NCBI RefSeq assembly: GCF_004124325.1
Contig: NZ_QBDT01000001.1
Location: forward strand, 3,534,001-3,598,000
Source: Streptomyces sp. L2
Lineage (GTDB): Bacteria > Actinomycetota > Actinomycetes > Streptomycetales > Streptomycetaceae
DNA length: 64,000 nt
Direction: 5' to 3'
The notes under the pieces are model-generated. The model did no database searches. It was not told where the DNA came from and was given only the letters and a program-made list of their open reading frames with translations. How positions within the stretch are numbered: position 1 is the stretch's first letter; every line of letters begins with the position of its first letter. Both the position numbers and the translations under genes were made by a program. This document shows, piece after piece, positions 52,553-60,908 of the stretch.

Positions 52553-53104
52553 TCAGTCCAGACCCAGTTCATCCTTCGAGAAGGCGAACCGGTACGGAAC
52601 GCCCGCGCCGGCCTCGATCTTCTCCGCCGCGCCGGTCGCCCGGTCGACGATCGTGGCGACGGCGACGACCTCCGCGCCGGCCTCGCGCACGGCCTCCACG
52701 GCGGTGAGCGGCGAGCCGCCCGTGGTGGAGGTGTCCTCCACGACCAGCACCCGCCGGCCCTTGATCTCCGGGCCCTCCACGCGCCGCTGCAGGCCGTGCG
52801 CCTTCGCGGCCTTGCGGACCACGAACGCGTCGATCCGCTTCCCGCGCGCGGCGGCGGCGTGCAGCATCGCGGCGGCGACCGGGTCGGCGCCCATGGTGAG
52901 CCCGCCGACCGCGTCGAAGTCGAGGTCGGCGGTCAGGTCCAGCAGCACCTGCCCGACCAGGGGGGCGGCCTCGCCGTCGAGGGTGATGCGGCGCAGGTCG
53001 ACGTAGTAGTCGGCCTCCAGACCGGAGGAGAGCGTCACCTTGCCGTGCACCACGGCCTTGTCCTTGATCTGCTGCAGCAGCGCACCGCGCACGTCCGTCG
53101 TCAT
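52553..53104 (-). CDS. pyrE: Orotate phosphoribosyltransferase
   Basis: 183 aa. The PRPP loop VLVVEDTSTTGGSPLTAVEAVREAG (about 119-143), the flexible catalytic-loop residues VVRKAAKAHGLQ and the N-terminal ADYYVDLRRITLDGE (28-42) identify PyrE. It converts orotate and PRPP to OMP in pyrimidine synthesis. It is separated from the aldose epimerase gene by only 10 bp, so they share a transcript. Confidence 0.95.
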   Translation of the reverse strand: MTTDVRGALLQQIKDKAVVHGKVTLSSGLEADYYVDLRRITLDGEAAPLVGQVLLDLTADLDFDAVGGLTMGADPVAAAMLHAAAARGKRIDAFVVRKAAKAHGLQRRVEGPEIKGRRVLVVEDTSTTGGSPLTAVEAVREAGAEVVAVATIVDRATGAAEKIEAGAGVPYRFAFSKDELGLD

Positions 53105-53114
53105 GCCGCCAAGC

Positions 53115-53903
53115 TTAGATGCGGCGCCAGCTCCAGGTGGTCGTGGCCTCCAGCGGCTCCAGCATCGTGACCAGGCGGGGGTGGGTGTTCAGGCCGTTGG
53201 GCGGGCCGGTCTGCGGCTCCACGCAGACCGCCTCGGCCTGCTCGTCGTAGACGACCACCCACTCCTCGCGGCTGGCCACCTTCAGCTCCAGCTGTCCGGG
53301 CCAGGTGAGGGTGACGTCGACACCGCCGGGCATGCCGAAGCAGTCGTCCCAGGGACCCGGCTTCGGATCGATCCTGTTGCCGGTGGGCAGGTGGTCGGCG
53401 CCCCGCTCCTCCTGCCAGGCGGGCGTGAAGTCGAGCCGGGCGTCCTGGCCGCCGAGGTTCCGGTTGAACCACGGGTGCCAGCCGACCTGCGCCGGGAACG
53501 AGGAGCTGTGCGCCTCGACGGACATCGTCAGGGTCAGACTGTCCTCGGCCAGCGCGACGACCTGCGTGACCAGGCCGGGGTGCGGCCAGGGGTCGACCAG
53601 TTCGTACGACAGGACGGCCTCGTCGGCGGTCTTGCGGACGGTCTGCCAGGCGCCGTCGCGCGCGGTGCCGTGGATGGCGTGCGGCGGGGAGTTCAGCGGC
53701 ATCTGCCGGACGGTGGCCCCGTCCAGGAAGCGGCCGTCCCGGATCCGGCCGCACCAGGGGACCATCGGGAAGCAGCCGTACCGCTCGCCCTGCCGCAGCA
53801 GCTCCACGCCGCCGATCCGGAGCCCGCCGATCCGGCCGCCCTGGCCGGGCCGTACGGTCACTTCCGCGTCGCCCGCGGTCAGCGTGATGTCTTCGTTACT
53901 CAC
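53115..53903 (-). CDS. Aldose 1-epimerase (galactose mutarotase) family protein
   Basis: 262 aa. The beta-sandwich pattern has the conserved His in PPHAIHGTARD (about 73-83), the second His in VGWHPWFNRN (about 139-148) and the catalytic Glu in AVCVEPQTGPPN (about 229-240). Such enzymes interconvert alpha and beta anomers of hexoses. GTG start at 53903 was taken from the frame. It is probably co-transcribed with pyrE. Confidence 0.9.
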   Translation of the reverse strand: MSNEDITLTAGDAEVTVRPGQGGRIGGLRIGGVELLRQGERYGCFPMVPWCGRIRDGRFLDGATVRQMPLNSPPHAIHGTARDGAWQTVRKTADEAVLSYELVDPWPHPGLVTQVVALAEDSLTLTMSVEAHSSSFPAQVGWHPWFNRNLGGQDARLDFTPAWQEERGADHLPTGNRIDPKPGPWDDCFGMPGGVDVTLTWPGQLELKVASREEWVVVYDEQAEAVCVEPQTGPPNGLNTHPRLVTMLEPLEATTTWSWRRI

Positions 53904-53973
53904 GGAACCGACCCTACTGGGGCGATCAAGAGGGCGTTCGCCGTACGAGGCCGTACGGACGGATCACCGGGGC

Positions 53974-54816
53974 TCAGCGGCGCTTGCGCAGGGCGCGGCC
54001 CAGCACGATCGCCGAGGCGACGGCGAGGGCGGCCGCGGGGGCCGCCCAGCGCAGGACGGCGGCGTTCGCGACGCCGGACTGGGGGGCCGGGACGGGGGCG
54101 TAGCGGCCGCGCGGCGGCGCGTGGTCGACCTCTTCTGCGCTGCGGCCGATCATCGTGCGGCGGGCGTGGGCCGCTTCGGCGGGGGGCTCGACGGGGGCGG
54201 TGAAGTCCTCGGCGAGCCCGCCCTCGGAGCCGGCGCCGGCTCCGGAGTCCGGTTCGGAGGCCGCTTCGAAGCCCGTTTCGGTGTCGGCGGCCGGGTCCAG
54301 GGACGGCGGGGGGACCTCGGTGTCGTAGACGGAGAGGTGCCCAGCCTCCGGCGCCTCCCCCGGCTTCTCCGGCTCGGGTGCCGTCGGCGGCTCCTCGGGG
54401 AGTACCGCCAGTGACTCCAGGAAACGGTTCAGCAGGCGGGTCGTCGCCGAGGTCACCGCGTCCGCCGGGAGTTCGGTGACGCGGCCGTCCGCGTCGGCCG
54501 TGCCCTCGACGGTGACGGTGGAGCCGCCGTCGGTGTCCGCGAGGCGCAGGGTGAGGGCGAGCTTGACGGAGCCGGTGCCACGGGCCTCGGTCGCGTCGCC
54601 CTCGATGGCGTACGTGCCGTCCTCGCGGGGCGTGATCCGGGCCGTGCCGCGATAGGTGACGGAGTGTCCGCCGACGCGCAACTTCAGCCTTCCGGCGACG
54701 GGTTCGGCCCCGGCGTCCTGCTGCAGCCCGGGGACCGCCCGGGCGACCCGGGCGGGGTCGGCGAGGGCTTCTCTGAGCCGCGAGGTCGCTGCCGCTACGT
54801 AGACCTGGTGCTCCAT
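53974..54816 (-). CDS. SRPBCC (CoxG-like) protein with C-terminal membrane anchor
   Basis: 280 aa from ATG 54816. Residues 1-150 are a CoxG/SRPBCC domain (LREALADPARVARAVPGLQQD, LKLRVGGHSVTYRGTARI, VTVEGTADADGRVTEL). An acidic, Pro-rich linker (about 150-225) leads to a C-terminal helix (AAPAAALAVASAIVLGRAL followed by RKRR), so the domain is tethered to the membrane with its C-terminus inside. A role in binding a hydrophobic ligand is inferred. The frame stays open to 56601, antisense to the spermidine-synthase gene; only this start has family sequence. Confidence 0.8.
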   Translation of the reverse strand: MEHQVYVAAATSRLREALADPARVARAVPGLQQDAGAEPVAGRLKLRVGGHSVTYRGTARITPREDGTYAIEGDATEARGTGSVKLALTLRLADTDGGSTVTVEGTADADGRVTELPADAVTSATTRLLNRFLESLAVLPEEPPTAPEPEKPGEAPEAGHLSVYDTEVPPPSLDPAADTETGFEAASEPDSGAGAGSEGGLAEDFTAPVEPPAEAAHARRTMIGRSAEEVDHAPPRGRYAPVPAPQSGVANAAVLRWAAPAAALAVASAIVLGRALRKRR

Positions 54817-54887
54817 GGTGGGTGAGAGTACCCAGTCGGGGCCGGAACGTACCCTCCCGTGAGCGGGCGTACGCGGGGCGCACGGCT

Positions 54888-56531
54888 TCAGTAGCGCGGA
54901 TGCACCAATGTCGACGGCGGCAGTCCCGGGATCCGGGTGCGGGCCGCCGCCCGTCCGTCGGCCGTCAGCTCCCCCTGGGTCAGCGTCCGCGGTCGTGGCC
55001 CGCCGGGGTCCAGCGCCAGCGGGGGTGGGATGCGGCCGGGTGCGGCGAGCAGGAAGCCCCATTCGTGCGGTGCGCGGGAGCCGCCGGCGCCGGCCGAGCG
55101 GTCGGGGCCGGCGGCGAAGCCGGTGTCGCGGCCGAGGACGCGGTAGGGGGCGGTGGCGAAGCCGGCCGCGCGAAGGGTGGCCTCCACCGTCCAGAAGGCG
55201 CGCGGCCGCGTGGAGACGGTGCCGGCGTGCACCACGAGGCGCCCGCGAGGGGCGAGAACGCGGCGGACCAGGCCGTAGAACTCCTGGGAGTACAGCTTGG
55301 CGCTGGCCGTGATCCCGGGGTCGGGCAGGTCGGCGACGACGACGTCGTACGACGCCGGGGGCGCCGCCCGCAGCCAGGTGAGGGCGTCGGCGGTGGCGGC
55401 GCGCACGCGGGGGTCGCCGTAGGCGTGGCCGTTGAGGGCGGAGAGGCCGGGGTCGCGGCGGGCCAGGCGGAGCAGTCCGGCGTCGAGTTCGACGACGTCG
55501 ACGCGGCGCACGTCCCGGTGGCGCAGGACCTCGCGGGCGGCGAGGCCGTCGCCGCCGCCGAGGATCAGCACGCGCGCGTGCGGGCCAGTCAGCGCGGGGT
55601 GGACCAGGGCCTCGTGGTAGCGGCGTTCGTCGTGGCCGCCGACCCGGAGGCGGCCGTCCAGGAACAGGTCGAGCGGACGGCCGTCGGCGCCGCCGGTCAG
55701 CACGATCTCCTGGACGTCCGTCTGCAGCGCGACCCGGACGTCGGCGCCGTACACCGCGCGCCGGGCCGCCCGTTCGAAGTCGCCGGCGAGGGCGGCGGCG
55801 GAGGCGAGGACGGCGAGGACGGTGACGCCGACGACGAGGAGGGTCCAGCGGGCGCGGCGGGTCAGGTCGCGGCGGAACAGGCCGAGGACCAGGGCGCCGC
55901 CGGCGACGACGTTGACCGTGCCGGTGACCAGGGCGCCGGTCAACTGGCCCAGGAACGGCAGGAGGAGGAAGGGAAAGGCGAGGCCGCCGACGAGGGCGCC
56001 CACGTAGTCGGCCGCGAACAGGTCGGCGACCGCGCCGCCCGCGTCCTGGCGGCGGATCCGCTGGATCAGCTCCATGAGCAGCGGGACCTCGGCGCCGATG
56101 AGCAGACCGATGGCGAGGGAGAACGCGACCAGCAGACAGCGGGGGCCGTCGGCCCACAGACCGCCCCAGCCGCCGGTCCAGGCGAAGACGGCGTAGAGCG
56201 CCATCGCGCTGCAGCCGCCGACGAGGGCGAGGGCGATCTCGATCGCGCCGAAGCCGGCCGCCGCGTGCCAGCGGAGCCGTTTGGCGGCGAGGGAGCCGAT
56301 GCCCATCGCGAAGACCATGACGGACAGCACGACGGACGCCTGGGTGACCGAGTCGCCGATCAAGTACGAGGCGAACGCGACGAGTTCCAGTTCGTAGACG
56401 AGTCCGCAGGCCGCGCAGACGAAGACGCACACGAGGACCAGGAACCGCCCGGTGCCGGGCCGGACGGGCAGCCGGGCGGGGCCTGTCCAGGGCGGGGCCC
56501 CCGGCGGCGCGGGGGCGTGCGGTTCGATCAC
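54888..56531 (-). CDS. Membrane-bound spermidine synthase-like protein (polyamine aminopropyltransferase family)
   Basis: 547 aa. The N-terminal ~230 residues have seven or so membrane helices ([52 protein letters not shown] in outline); the C-terminal domain (about 245-500) has the synthase fold: [17 protein letters not shown] (near 320), [15 protein letters not shown] and [10 protein letters not shown]. This is the fused membrane form common in actinobacteria. Aminopropyl transfer is inferred; the usual YxExxxH active-site set cannot be checked fully. The gene is on the same strand as the SRPBCC gene, 71 bp upstream. Confidence 0.87.
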   Translation of the reverse strand: MIEPHAPAPPGAPPWTGPARLPVRPGTGRFLVLVCVFVCAACGLVYELELVAFASYLIGDSVTQASVVLSVMVFAMGIGSLAAKRLRWHAAAGFGAIEIALALVGGCSAMALYAVFAWTGGWGGLWADGPRCLLVAFSLAIGLLIGAEVPLLMELIQRIRRQDAGGAVADLFAADYVGALVGGLAFPFLLLPFLGQLTGALVTGTVNVVAGGALVLGLFRRDLTRRARWTLLVVGVTVLAVLASAAALAGDFERAARRAVYGADVRVALQTDVQEIVLTGGADGRPLDLFLDGRLRVGGHDERRYHEALVHPALTGPHARVLILGGGDGLAAREVLRHRDVRRVDVVELDAGLLRLARRDPGLSALNGHAYGDPRVRAATADALTWLRAAPPASYDVVVADLPDPGITASAKLYSQEFYGLVRRVLAPRGRLVVHAGTVSTRPRAFWTVEATLRAAGFATAPYRVLGRDTGFAAGPDRSAGAGGSRAPHEWGFLLAAPGRIPPPLALDPGGPRPRTLTQGELTADGRAAARTRIPGLPPSTLVHPRY

Positions 56532-56675
56532 GGTGCGACGTTACGTCACGGGATCGGTACGCTTCGTCACCCACACGTGTGGAACTCGGGCGAGTTGACA
56601 TGCGGCGGGTTTAACCGCGACGACAGCGTCCCGAAATCACTTCGGCACAGCTTCTCTTGGTCCGTCGGCCGCCGC

Positions 56676-57200
56676 TCAGCCCTGCTGGGCCACCGCGACC
56701 CGCGCGCCCACGCGCGTGCGGGTGGCGACCAACTGGCCGTCCTGCGGGTAGGCGTGCCAGGTCCGCCAGTGCACCTGGCCCTCGTGTCGCTGGGCGAGCA
56801 TCGCGGTGAAGGCGTGCGGGCTGCCGGGGAACACCCCGGCCAGGCCGTGCGGGTGGTCGGTGACGAGCGCCAGCAGCTCCTGGGCGCGGCCCGCGAAGGA
56901 GCCGGGGCCGAGCACTTCGACGCGGGCCGCGAACTCGTACTCCCAGTCGCCGATCCGCTTGGCGACGCCGAGCGGCAGCGGGGTGCTGGAGCCGGGGATG
57001 CAGGCCACCGTCTCCGAGCAACTGCCCCGCTCCTCCTCCAGGAGCACCTGGTGGGACGCGCCGAGCAGTCTCAGCTGGAGCTTGGCCCCGACGAGTTCCA
57101 GATCGAGCGTGGCCAGGGCGGGCAACGGCTCGCGCCCGAGGGCCCAGGCCAGGTCGGCCGCGCGCGTATCGGTGTAGGAGGTGTTCAGGGTCGTGAGCAT
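56676..57200 (-). CDS. DUF2617 family protein
   Basis: 174 aa from ATG 57200. TSYTDTRAADLAWALG, LELVGAKLQLRLLGASHQVLLE, SEXVACIPG-like SETVACIPGSS and YEFAARVEVLGPGSFAGRAQEL followed by LAGVFPGSPHAFTAML are the DUF2617 pattern, a beta-barrel-like fold of unknown activity restricted mainly to actinobacteria. It precedes the spermidine synthase-like gene by 144 bp on the same strand, as in other Streptomyces as I recall. Confidence 0.88.
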   Translation of the reverse strand: MLTTLNTSYTDTRAADLAWALGREPLPALATLDLELVGAKLQLRLLGASHQVLLEEERGSCSETVACIPGSSTPLPLGVAKRIGDWEYEFAARVEVLGPGSFAGRAQELLALVTDHPHGLAGVFPGSPHAFTAMLAQRHEGQVHWRTWHAYPQDGQLVATRTRVGARVAVAQQG

Positions 57201-57593
57201 GGATCGGCTCCGCTAACACGCAAGGAGGGGGGAGATCGGCCGTGCCGGCCGATCGGCCATGTCAGCCCGTCAGCCCGGCCGGGCCCGGCCGGGGAGGGGA
57301 GTCTGCGGGACGTCCGAGGGGCTGCGTCGGTGAAGTAGAGGGAATCATGAACGGCGGGGCCGCCACAGCGTTTTTACCCAACTTCGGAGGGTTTCCATCC
57401 CCTAGAGGGCTCCACAGCTCAACTGTTCAACTACGGCGCCCCCGAGGAACCCTGCGAGGGCATGTTCGGACACGGACCGGACCGTGCGCGCCGGACGGGC
57501 TGGGCCGGACGGCACGGGCCCGGGTGCGGCGGTGGGCGCCCGCCGGAGTCGTCCCCGGCGGGCGCCTGTACGTGGAAGCTCAGCTGCCCCGTG
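57201..57593. other. 393-bp region without a supported gene
   Basis: A plus-strand frame starting ATG 57348 lacks a ribosome-binding site and is a shadow. A palindrome GGCCGATCGGCC sits at 57247-57258 beside a second GATCGGCC at 57234-57241, about 50 bp before the DUF2617 start; it may be an operator. The AT-richer stretch around 57360-57440 is a plausible promoter region for DUF2617 but I cannot assign -35/-10 boxes. Confidence 0.4.
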
Positions 57594-57968
57594 TCAGCTG
57601 CCTCCCCCGCATCCGCCGCCGCCACCGCAGGACGAGCCGCCGCCGCAGGAGGAGCCGCCCCCGCAGGAGGAACCGCCGCCGCACGACGAGCTGCCGCCGC
57701 ACGACGACGAGTGGCCGCCGCCGCAGGAGTGGCCCGAGTGTCCTCCGTGGTGCCCCCCGTGGTGGCTGTGGTGACCCCCGTGTCCCCCCGAGGAGGAGCC
57801 GGTGTCGGCCGCGGTCCCGGCCCACCAGCTGTTGCCGCTGTCGTACCTGGAGGACGAGGCCGAACCCCGCCGCGAACCCGCGCCCCGGCCGTGGCGCCTC
57901 CGGTTCACCCGGCCCACGGCCACGAAGAACACGACGACGACGGCCACCAGGATGATGCCTACGGTCAT
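57594..57968 (-). CDS. Small membrane-anchored protein with Cys/Gly/Ser/His repeats
   Basis: 124 aa from ATG 57968, which has a very strong AAGGAGGGTG ribosome-binding site. One N-terminal helix (about 2-20, TVGIILVAVVVVFFVAVGRV) with a basic stop (NRRRHGR) is followed by a low-complexity tail: a His/Gly block (GGHGGHHSHHGGHHGGH) and then seven or so CGGGS or CGGSS units, ending CGGGGGCGGGS. The tail could bind metal or form disulfides. Similar Cys/Gly tails end TIGR04222-type Streptomyces proteins, but that domain is absent here. It is translated downstream of the wHTH gene on the same strand. Confidence 0.75.
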   Translation of the reverse strand: MTVGIILVAVVVVFFVAVGRVNRRRHGRGAGSRRGSASSSRYDSGNSWWAGTAADTGSSSGGHGGHHSHHGGHHGGHSGHSCGGGHSSSCGGSSSCGGGSSCGGGSSCGGGSSCGGGGGCGGGS

Positions 57969-58128
57969 GGCGACACCCTCCTTCCCTTCCCCGGAAGCGA
58001 CCCCCCGTGGGCGCCTCGCCGGTCCCGCGTCTGGCGCGGTGAGCCAGGGATGCCCGGCCGTCACGGCCGCCAAAGCAGAGTTGAGGAACTTCTGAGCGTC
58101 AACTCCGGGAAACCGGGGGAAGAGCGGT

Positions 58129-58467
58129 TCAGCGGTGCTGCCGGGCGGCCGGCTGCCTGACGCGCTCGGTCTCGTCCTGCACGAGCAGGGACAGCAGGGA
58201 GGCCACGGCGAGGCCGGCCTCCGCCGGATGGCGCAGCACCTTGTCGGGCTCGATGGAGTACGTGTTCGTACGCCCGTCCCTGCGGTGGGAGAGGTAACCG
58301 TCCCGCTCCAGATCCGAGATGATCCGCTGGACGGCGCGCTCGGTGAGCCGGCAACGGGCGGCGATGTCACGGATGCGGACGTTCGGGTTGTCGGCGATGG
58401 CCGCAAGCACACGCGCGTGATTGGTGATGAACGTCCATCCGGTGTGGGGTTCGGGCACTCCAGCCAT
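58129..58467 (-). CDS. Winged-helix (MarR-like) transcriptional regulator
   Basis: 112 aa from ATG 58467; ATG 58476 (adding MLG) is also possible. A short winged helix spans residues about 12-80: HARVLAAIADNPNVRIRDIAARCRLTERAVQRIISDLERDGYLSHRRDGRTNTYSI, followed by a helix containing LAVASLLSLLVQDETERVRQ. It is the ArsR/MarR-type small regulator annotated helix-turn-helix in Streptomyces. The Cys/Gly-repeat gene is 160 bp downstream on the same strand, and the STAS gene diverges 109 bp away; either could be a target. Confidence 0.85.
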   Translation of the reverse strand: MAGVPEPHTGWTFITNHARVLAAIADNPNVRIRDIAARCRLTERAVQRIISDLERDGYLSHRRDGRTNTYSIEPDKVLRHPAEAGLAVASLLSLLVQDETERVRQPAARQHR

Positions 58468-58576
58468 GCCCAGCATTTTACGGTCCAGCATTGCCGGAAC
58501 GCAGATACATGACATACTTTTCCGGTAACGGATGACCTGATCTCGCGAGCGAGCGTTCACAGAGAGGGCCGGAAGG

Positions 58577-59005
58577 GTGCACTGCGACAAGGCCGACATG
58601 CCGACGACCCCGGGCCAGGCGGGCGAGCCCCTGATGCCCGAACAGGCGACCGAACACGTCACCGAGCGGGCGACGGAGCAGGCGACCGAGCAGGCAGCGA
58701 TGTCCCAGTACGCCGTGCACGGTGCCTGGGTCGTCGTCGCGCGGGGCGACTACGACATGCACTCGATCGCGCCCCTGGCGAAGGCCCTGGAGGACGCGGC
58801 CGGCAAGCGCCCGAAGGTGATTCTGGACGCCTCGGGGGTCACCTTCGCGGACTCGACGTTCCTGAACCTGCTGATCCGCGTCCACCACTCGGGCACCCTG
58901 CGTCTCGCCGCGCCGTCACCGCAGGTCCGGCGGCTCTGCGAGATCACCGGCGCCGACGCCGTCCTGGAGATCCGGGGGACGGTGGACGAAGCCGCCTCCT
59001 CCTGA
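58577..59005 (+). CDS. STAS-domain protein (anti-sigma factor antagonist-like)
   Basis: 142 aa from GTG 58577. An N-terminal extension with EQATEHVTERATEQATEQA (repeating ATE) precedes a STAS domain (about 43-140) with the phosphorylatable Ser in TFADSTFLNLLIR (S93). Proteins of this type are dephosphorylated to bind and remove an anti-sigma kinase (RsbW family), freeing a SigB-like sigma factor. No kinase or sigma gene is adjacent, so its partner is elsewhere. Shorter starts at ATG 58598 or later would drop the repeats. Confidence 0.85.
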   Translation: MHCDKADMPTTPGQAGEPLMPEQATEHVTERATEQATEQAAMSQYAVHGAWVVVARGDYDMHSIAPLAKALEDAAGKRPKVILDASGVTFADSTFLNLLIRVHHSGTLRLAAPSPQVRRLCEITGADAVLEIRGTVDEAASS

Positions 59006-59050
59006 GGGCACGGTTGAGGAACCCCGGAGCTTGGGCGGAGGATGGCCGCC

Positions 59051-60232
59051 ATGACCTCCACCGCGCGCCCCCACCTCAACCGCCGGCTGGCGGAGTTCGG
59101 TACGACGATCTTCGCCGAGATGTCCGCCCTCGCCCAGTCCACCGGCTCCATCAACCTGGGCCAGGGCTTCCCCGACACCGACGGACCCGAGGAGATCAGG
59201 GAGGCGGCCGTGCGGGCGCTGCGCGACGGGCGCGGCAACCAGTACCCGCCGGGCCCGGGCGTCCCCGAGCTGCGCACCGCGGTCGCCGCGCACCAGCTGC
59301 GCCGCTACGGGCTGTCGTACGACCCCGACACGGAGGTCCTGGTCACGGCGGGTGCGACGGAGGCGATCGCGGCGTCCCTGCTGGCGCTGCTGGAGCCGGG
59401 CGACGAGGTCGTGGCGCTGGAGCCGTACTACGACTCCTACGCGGCGAGCATCGCGATGGCGGGCGGCCGGCGCGTCCCGGTGACCCTGCGCCCGCACGAC
59501 GGCGCCTTCCGGCTCGACCTGGACGAACTCCGCGCGGCCGTCACCGACCGCACCCGTCTGCTGCTGCTCAACACCCCGCACAACCCGACCGGCACGGTCC
59601 TCACGCGCGCGGAGCTGACCGCGGTCGCTGAGCTGGCGGTGGAGCGGAACCTGCTGGTGGTGACGGACGAGGTGTACGAGCACCTGGTCTTCGACGACGC
59701 CGAGCACATCCCGCTGGCCACGTTCCCGGGCATGCGGGAGCGCACGGTGACGATCGGCTCGGCCGGCAAGACCTACTCCTTCACCGGCTGGAAGGTGGGC
59801 TGGGTGACGGCCGCCCCGGAGCTGGTCTCGGCGGTCCGCTCGGCGAAGCAGTTCCTGACGTACGTCGCCTCGGGGCCCTTCCAGTACGCGGTGGCCGAGG
59901 CGCTCGCCCTGCCCGACTCCTACCTCGACGACTTCCGCCGGGCCATGCTGGCCCGCCGGGACATCCTGGCGGAGGGGCTGACCGCGGCGGGTTTCGAGGT
60001 CTTCCGCCCGGCCGGCACCTACTTCATCACCACCGACATCAGCCCGCTCGGCGAGAAGGACGGCTTCGCCTTCTGCCGCTCCCTGCCCGAACGCGCGGGC
60101 GTGGTCGCCATCCCCAACGCGGTCTTCTACGACGACCGTGCGGCGGGAGCACCGTACGTCCGGTTCGCCTTCTGCAAGCGGGAGGACGTCCTGCACGAGG
60201 CTGCCGACCGCCTGCGCCGGCTGAGCCGCTGA
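59051..60232 (+). CDS. Class I/II PLP-dependent aminotransferase
   Basis: 393 aa. ATG 59051 is preferred over ATG 59042 because GGAGG lies about 9 bp before it and overlaps the earlier ATG. The family pattern is complete: INLGQGFPDTDGPEEI (about 33-48), the NQYPPGPGVPELRTAV, LLNTPHNPTG (about 176-185), TDEVYEHLVFD (about 206-216) and the PLP lysine in GSAGKTYSFTGWKVGW (near 239). It resembles kynurenine-oxoglutarate or methionine aminotransferases (YbdL/KAT type); given the kyn genes 9 kb away a kynurenine role is possible but not shown. Confidence 0.9.
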   Translation: MTSTARPHLNRRLAEFGTTIFAEMSALAQSTGSINLGQGFPDTDGPEEIREAAVRALRDGRGNQYPPGPGVPELRTAVAAHQLRRYGLSYDPDTEVLVTAGATEAIAASLLALLEPGDEVVALEPYYDSYAASIAMAGGRRVPVTLRPHDGAFRLDLDELRAAVTDRTRLLLLNTPHNPTGTVLTRAELTAVAELAVERNLLVVTDEVYEHLVFDDAEHIPLATFPGMRERTVTIGSAGKTYSFTGWKVGWVTAAPELVSAVRSAKQFLTYVASGPFQYAVAEALALPDSYLDDFRRAMLARRDILAEGLTAAGFEVFRPAGTYFITTDISPLGEKDGFAFCRSLPERAGVVAIPNAVFYDDRAAGAPYVRFAFCKREDVLHEAADRLRRLSR

Positions 60233-60260
60233 ACACCGGTTTCCGCGAGAGAGGCACCCC

Positions 60261-60801
60261 ATGGCCGCACTGGGCAGGCTGCTGAGGAGCAAGCGGGCGG
60301 GGCAGGCGGGCCTCGCCTGGCACGCGCCCCGGCTGGCCGCCCGGAGACGATCTCCCTGACTCAAGGGGCACGGCCCGCACCGCTACCGAACGCTTGCCCA
60401 GTGCTCCACCCTTCAAGGTGGCGGTGACGGCATCCTGCCCGTAGCGGCCCAAAGGGTCGCAGCGGCTTGGCCAATCGCTTTGTCGGACGACGCAGTTGTC
60501 CGGCCGACCGCCGGACGGGCGGGAAGTCAGGCCTGCGGAGGCCACGTAAGACCGCCCCTCACCGGTCGGCAGAGGCCCGTGAAACAGGAACCCGCGGTGG
60601 TACTGCGCAGCAGTACGGACCGGAATCACCTGCCCTCAGGCAGGTGAGGGCGTCAAGTCTTCCAGCTGTTCGCTGGACCGGCCGGTGAGCCTCGCCGAAG
60701 GCGAGGCCGTACCGGACTCCGCCGAGCCTCGCGACGTCCTGGCCGCCGCCTGCGGTGTGCTGGCGCGCGGTCGGCTGAACGGCTTCTACAAGCGCCGCTG
60801 A
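60261..60801 (+). pseudogene. YbhB/YbcL family Raf-kinase-inhibitor-like (PEBP) pseudogene, split by an IS605-type remnant
   Basis: The start (ATG 60261, with GAGAGAGG upstream) encodes AALGRLLRSKRAG then LAWHAPRLAA, the usual Streptomyces YbhB N-terminus; a missing base near 60342 shifts the frame so it stops at 60359 instead of continuing as PETISLT. After the insert (60361-60657) the C-terminal part resumes at 60657 as VFQLFA, then, after a 2-base deletion, LDRPVSLAEGEAVPDSAEPRD and LAAACGVLARGRLNGFYKRR with a stop at 60801. The middle of the gene (most of the PEBP domain) is gone. It follows the aminotransferase by 28 bp. Confidence 0.8.
60361..60657 (+). mobile_element. IS200/IS605-type remnant: TnpB C-terminus plus right-end hairpin (possible omega-RNA relic)
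   Basis: About 292 bp between two TCAAG pentamers (60361-60365 and 60653-60657). One frame encodes the typical TnpB tail: ACGGHVRPPLTGRQRPVKQEP (60531-60593), continuing to a stop at 60645-60647 (VLRSSTDRNHLPSGR). The right-end hairpin is CACCTGCC(CTCA)GGCAGGTG (60627-60646), 6 bp before the TCAAG; a second stem CCACC/GGTGG lies near the left end (60406-60421). The catalytic part of TnpB and any TnpA are missing. In intact elements the 3' end of tnpB overlaps the omega-RNA, so this piece is what a decayed guide scaffold would look like. Confidence 0.75.
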
Positions 60802-60853
60802 GCAGCCGCCGGGCACCGGCAACCGGCCGTCCGCGCGTCCACGGCACAGCGAA

Positions 60854-60886
60854 GGGGCCGGAGAGCGGTGGTGGCTCTCCGGCCCC
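60854..60886. terminator. Strong hairpin downstream of the YbjN gene
   Basis: GGGGCCGGAGAGC (60854-60866) pairs perfectly with GCTCTCCGGCCCC (60874-60886), 7-nt loop, 23 bp beyond the YbjN stop (minus strand). It also caps the pseudogene on the plus strand. Confidence 0.9.
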
Positions 60887-60908
60887 TGTTGTCGAGCCGG
60901 GTGCGCGG

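Noticed and set aside
54816..56601. Extension of the SRPBCC frame upstream over the spermidine-synthase gene
   Set aside because: The family domain begins at 54816; the upstream part is in another frame of a gene with intact synthase motifs on the same strand and is Arg/Pro-rich shadow.
57242..57955. Plus-strand frames across the DUF2617 upstream gap and the Cys/Gly gene
   Set aside because: They are antisense to the strong-RBS Cys/Gly gene and Arg/Pro-rich like other shadows.
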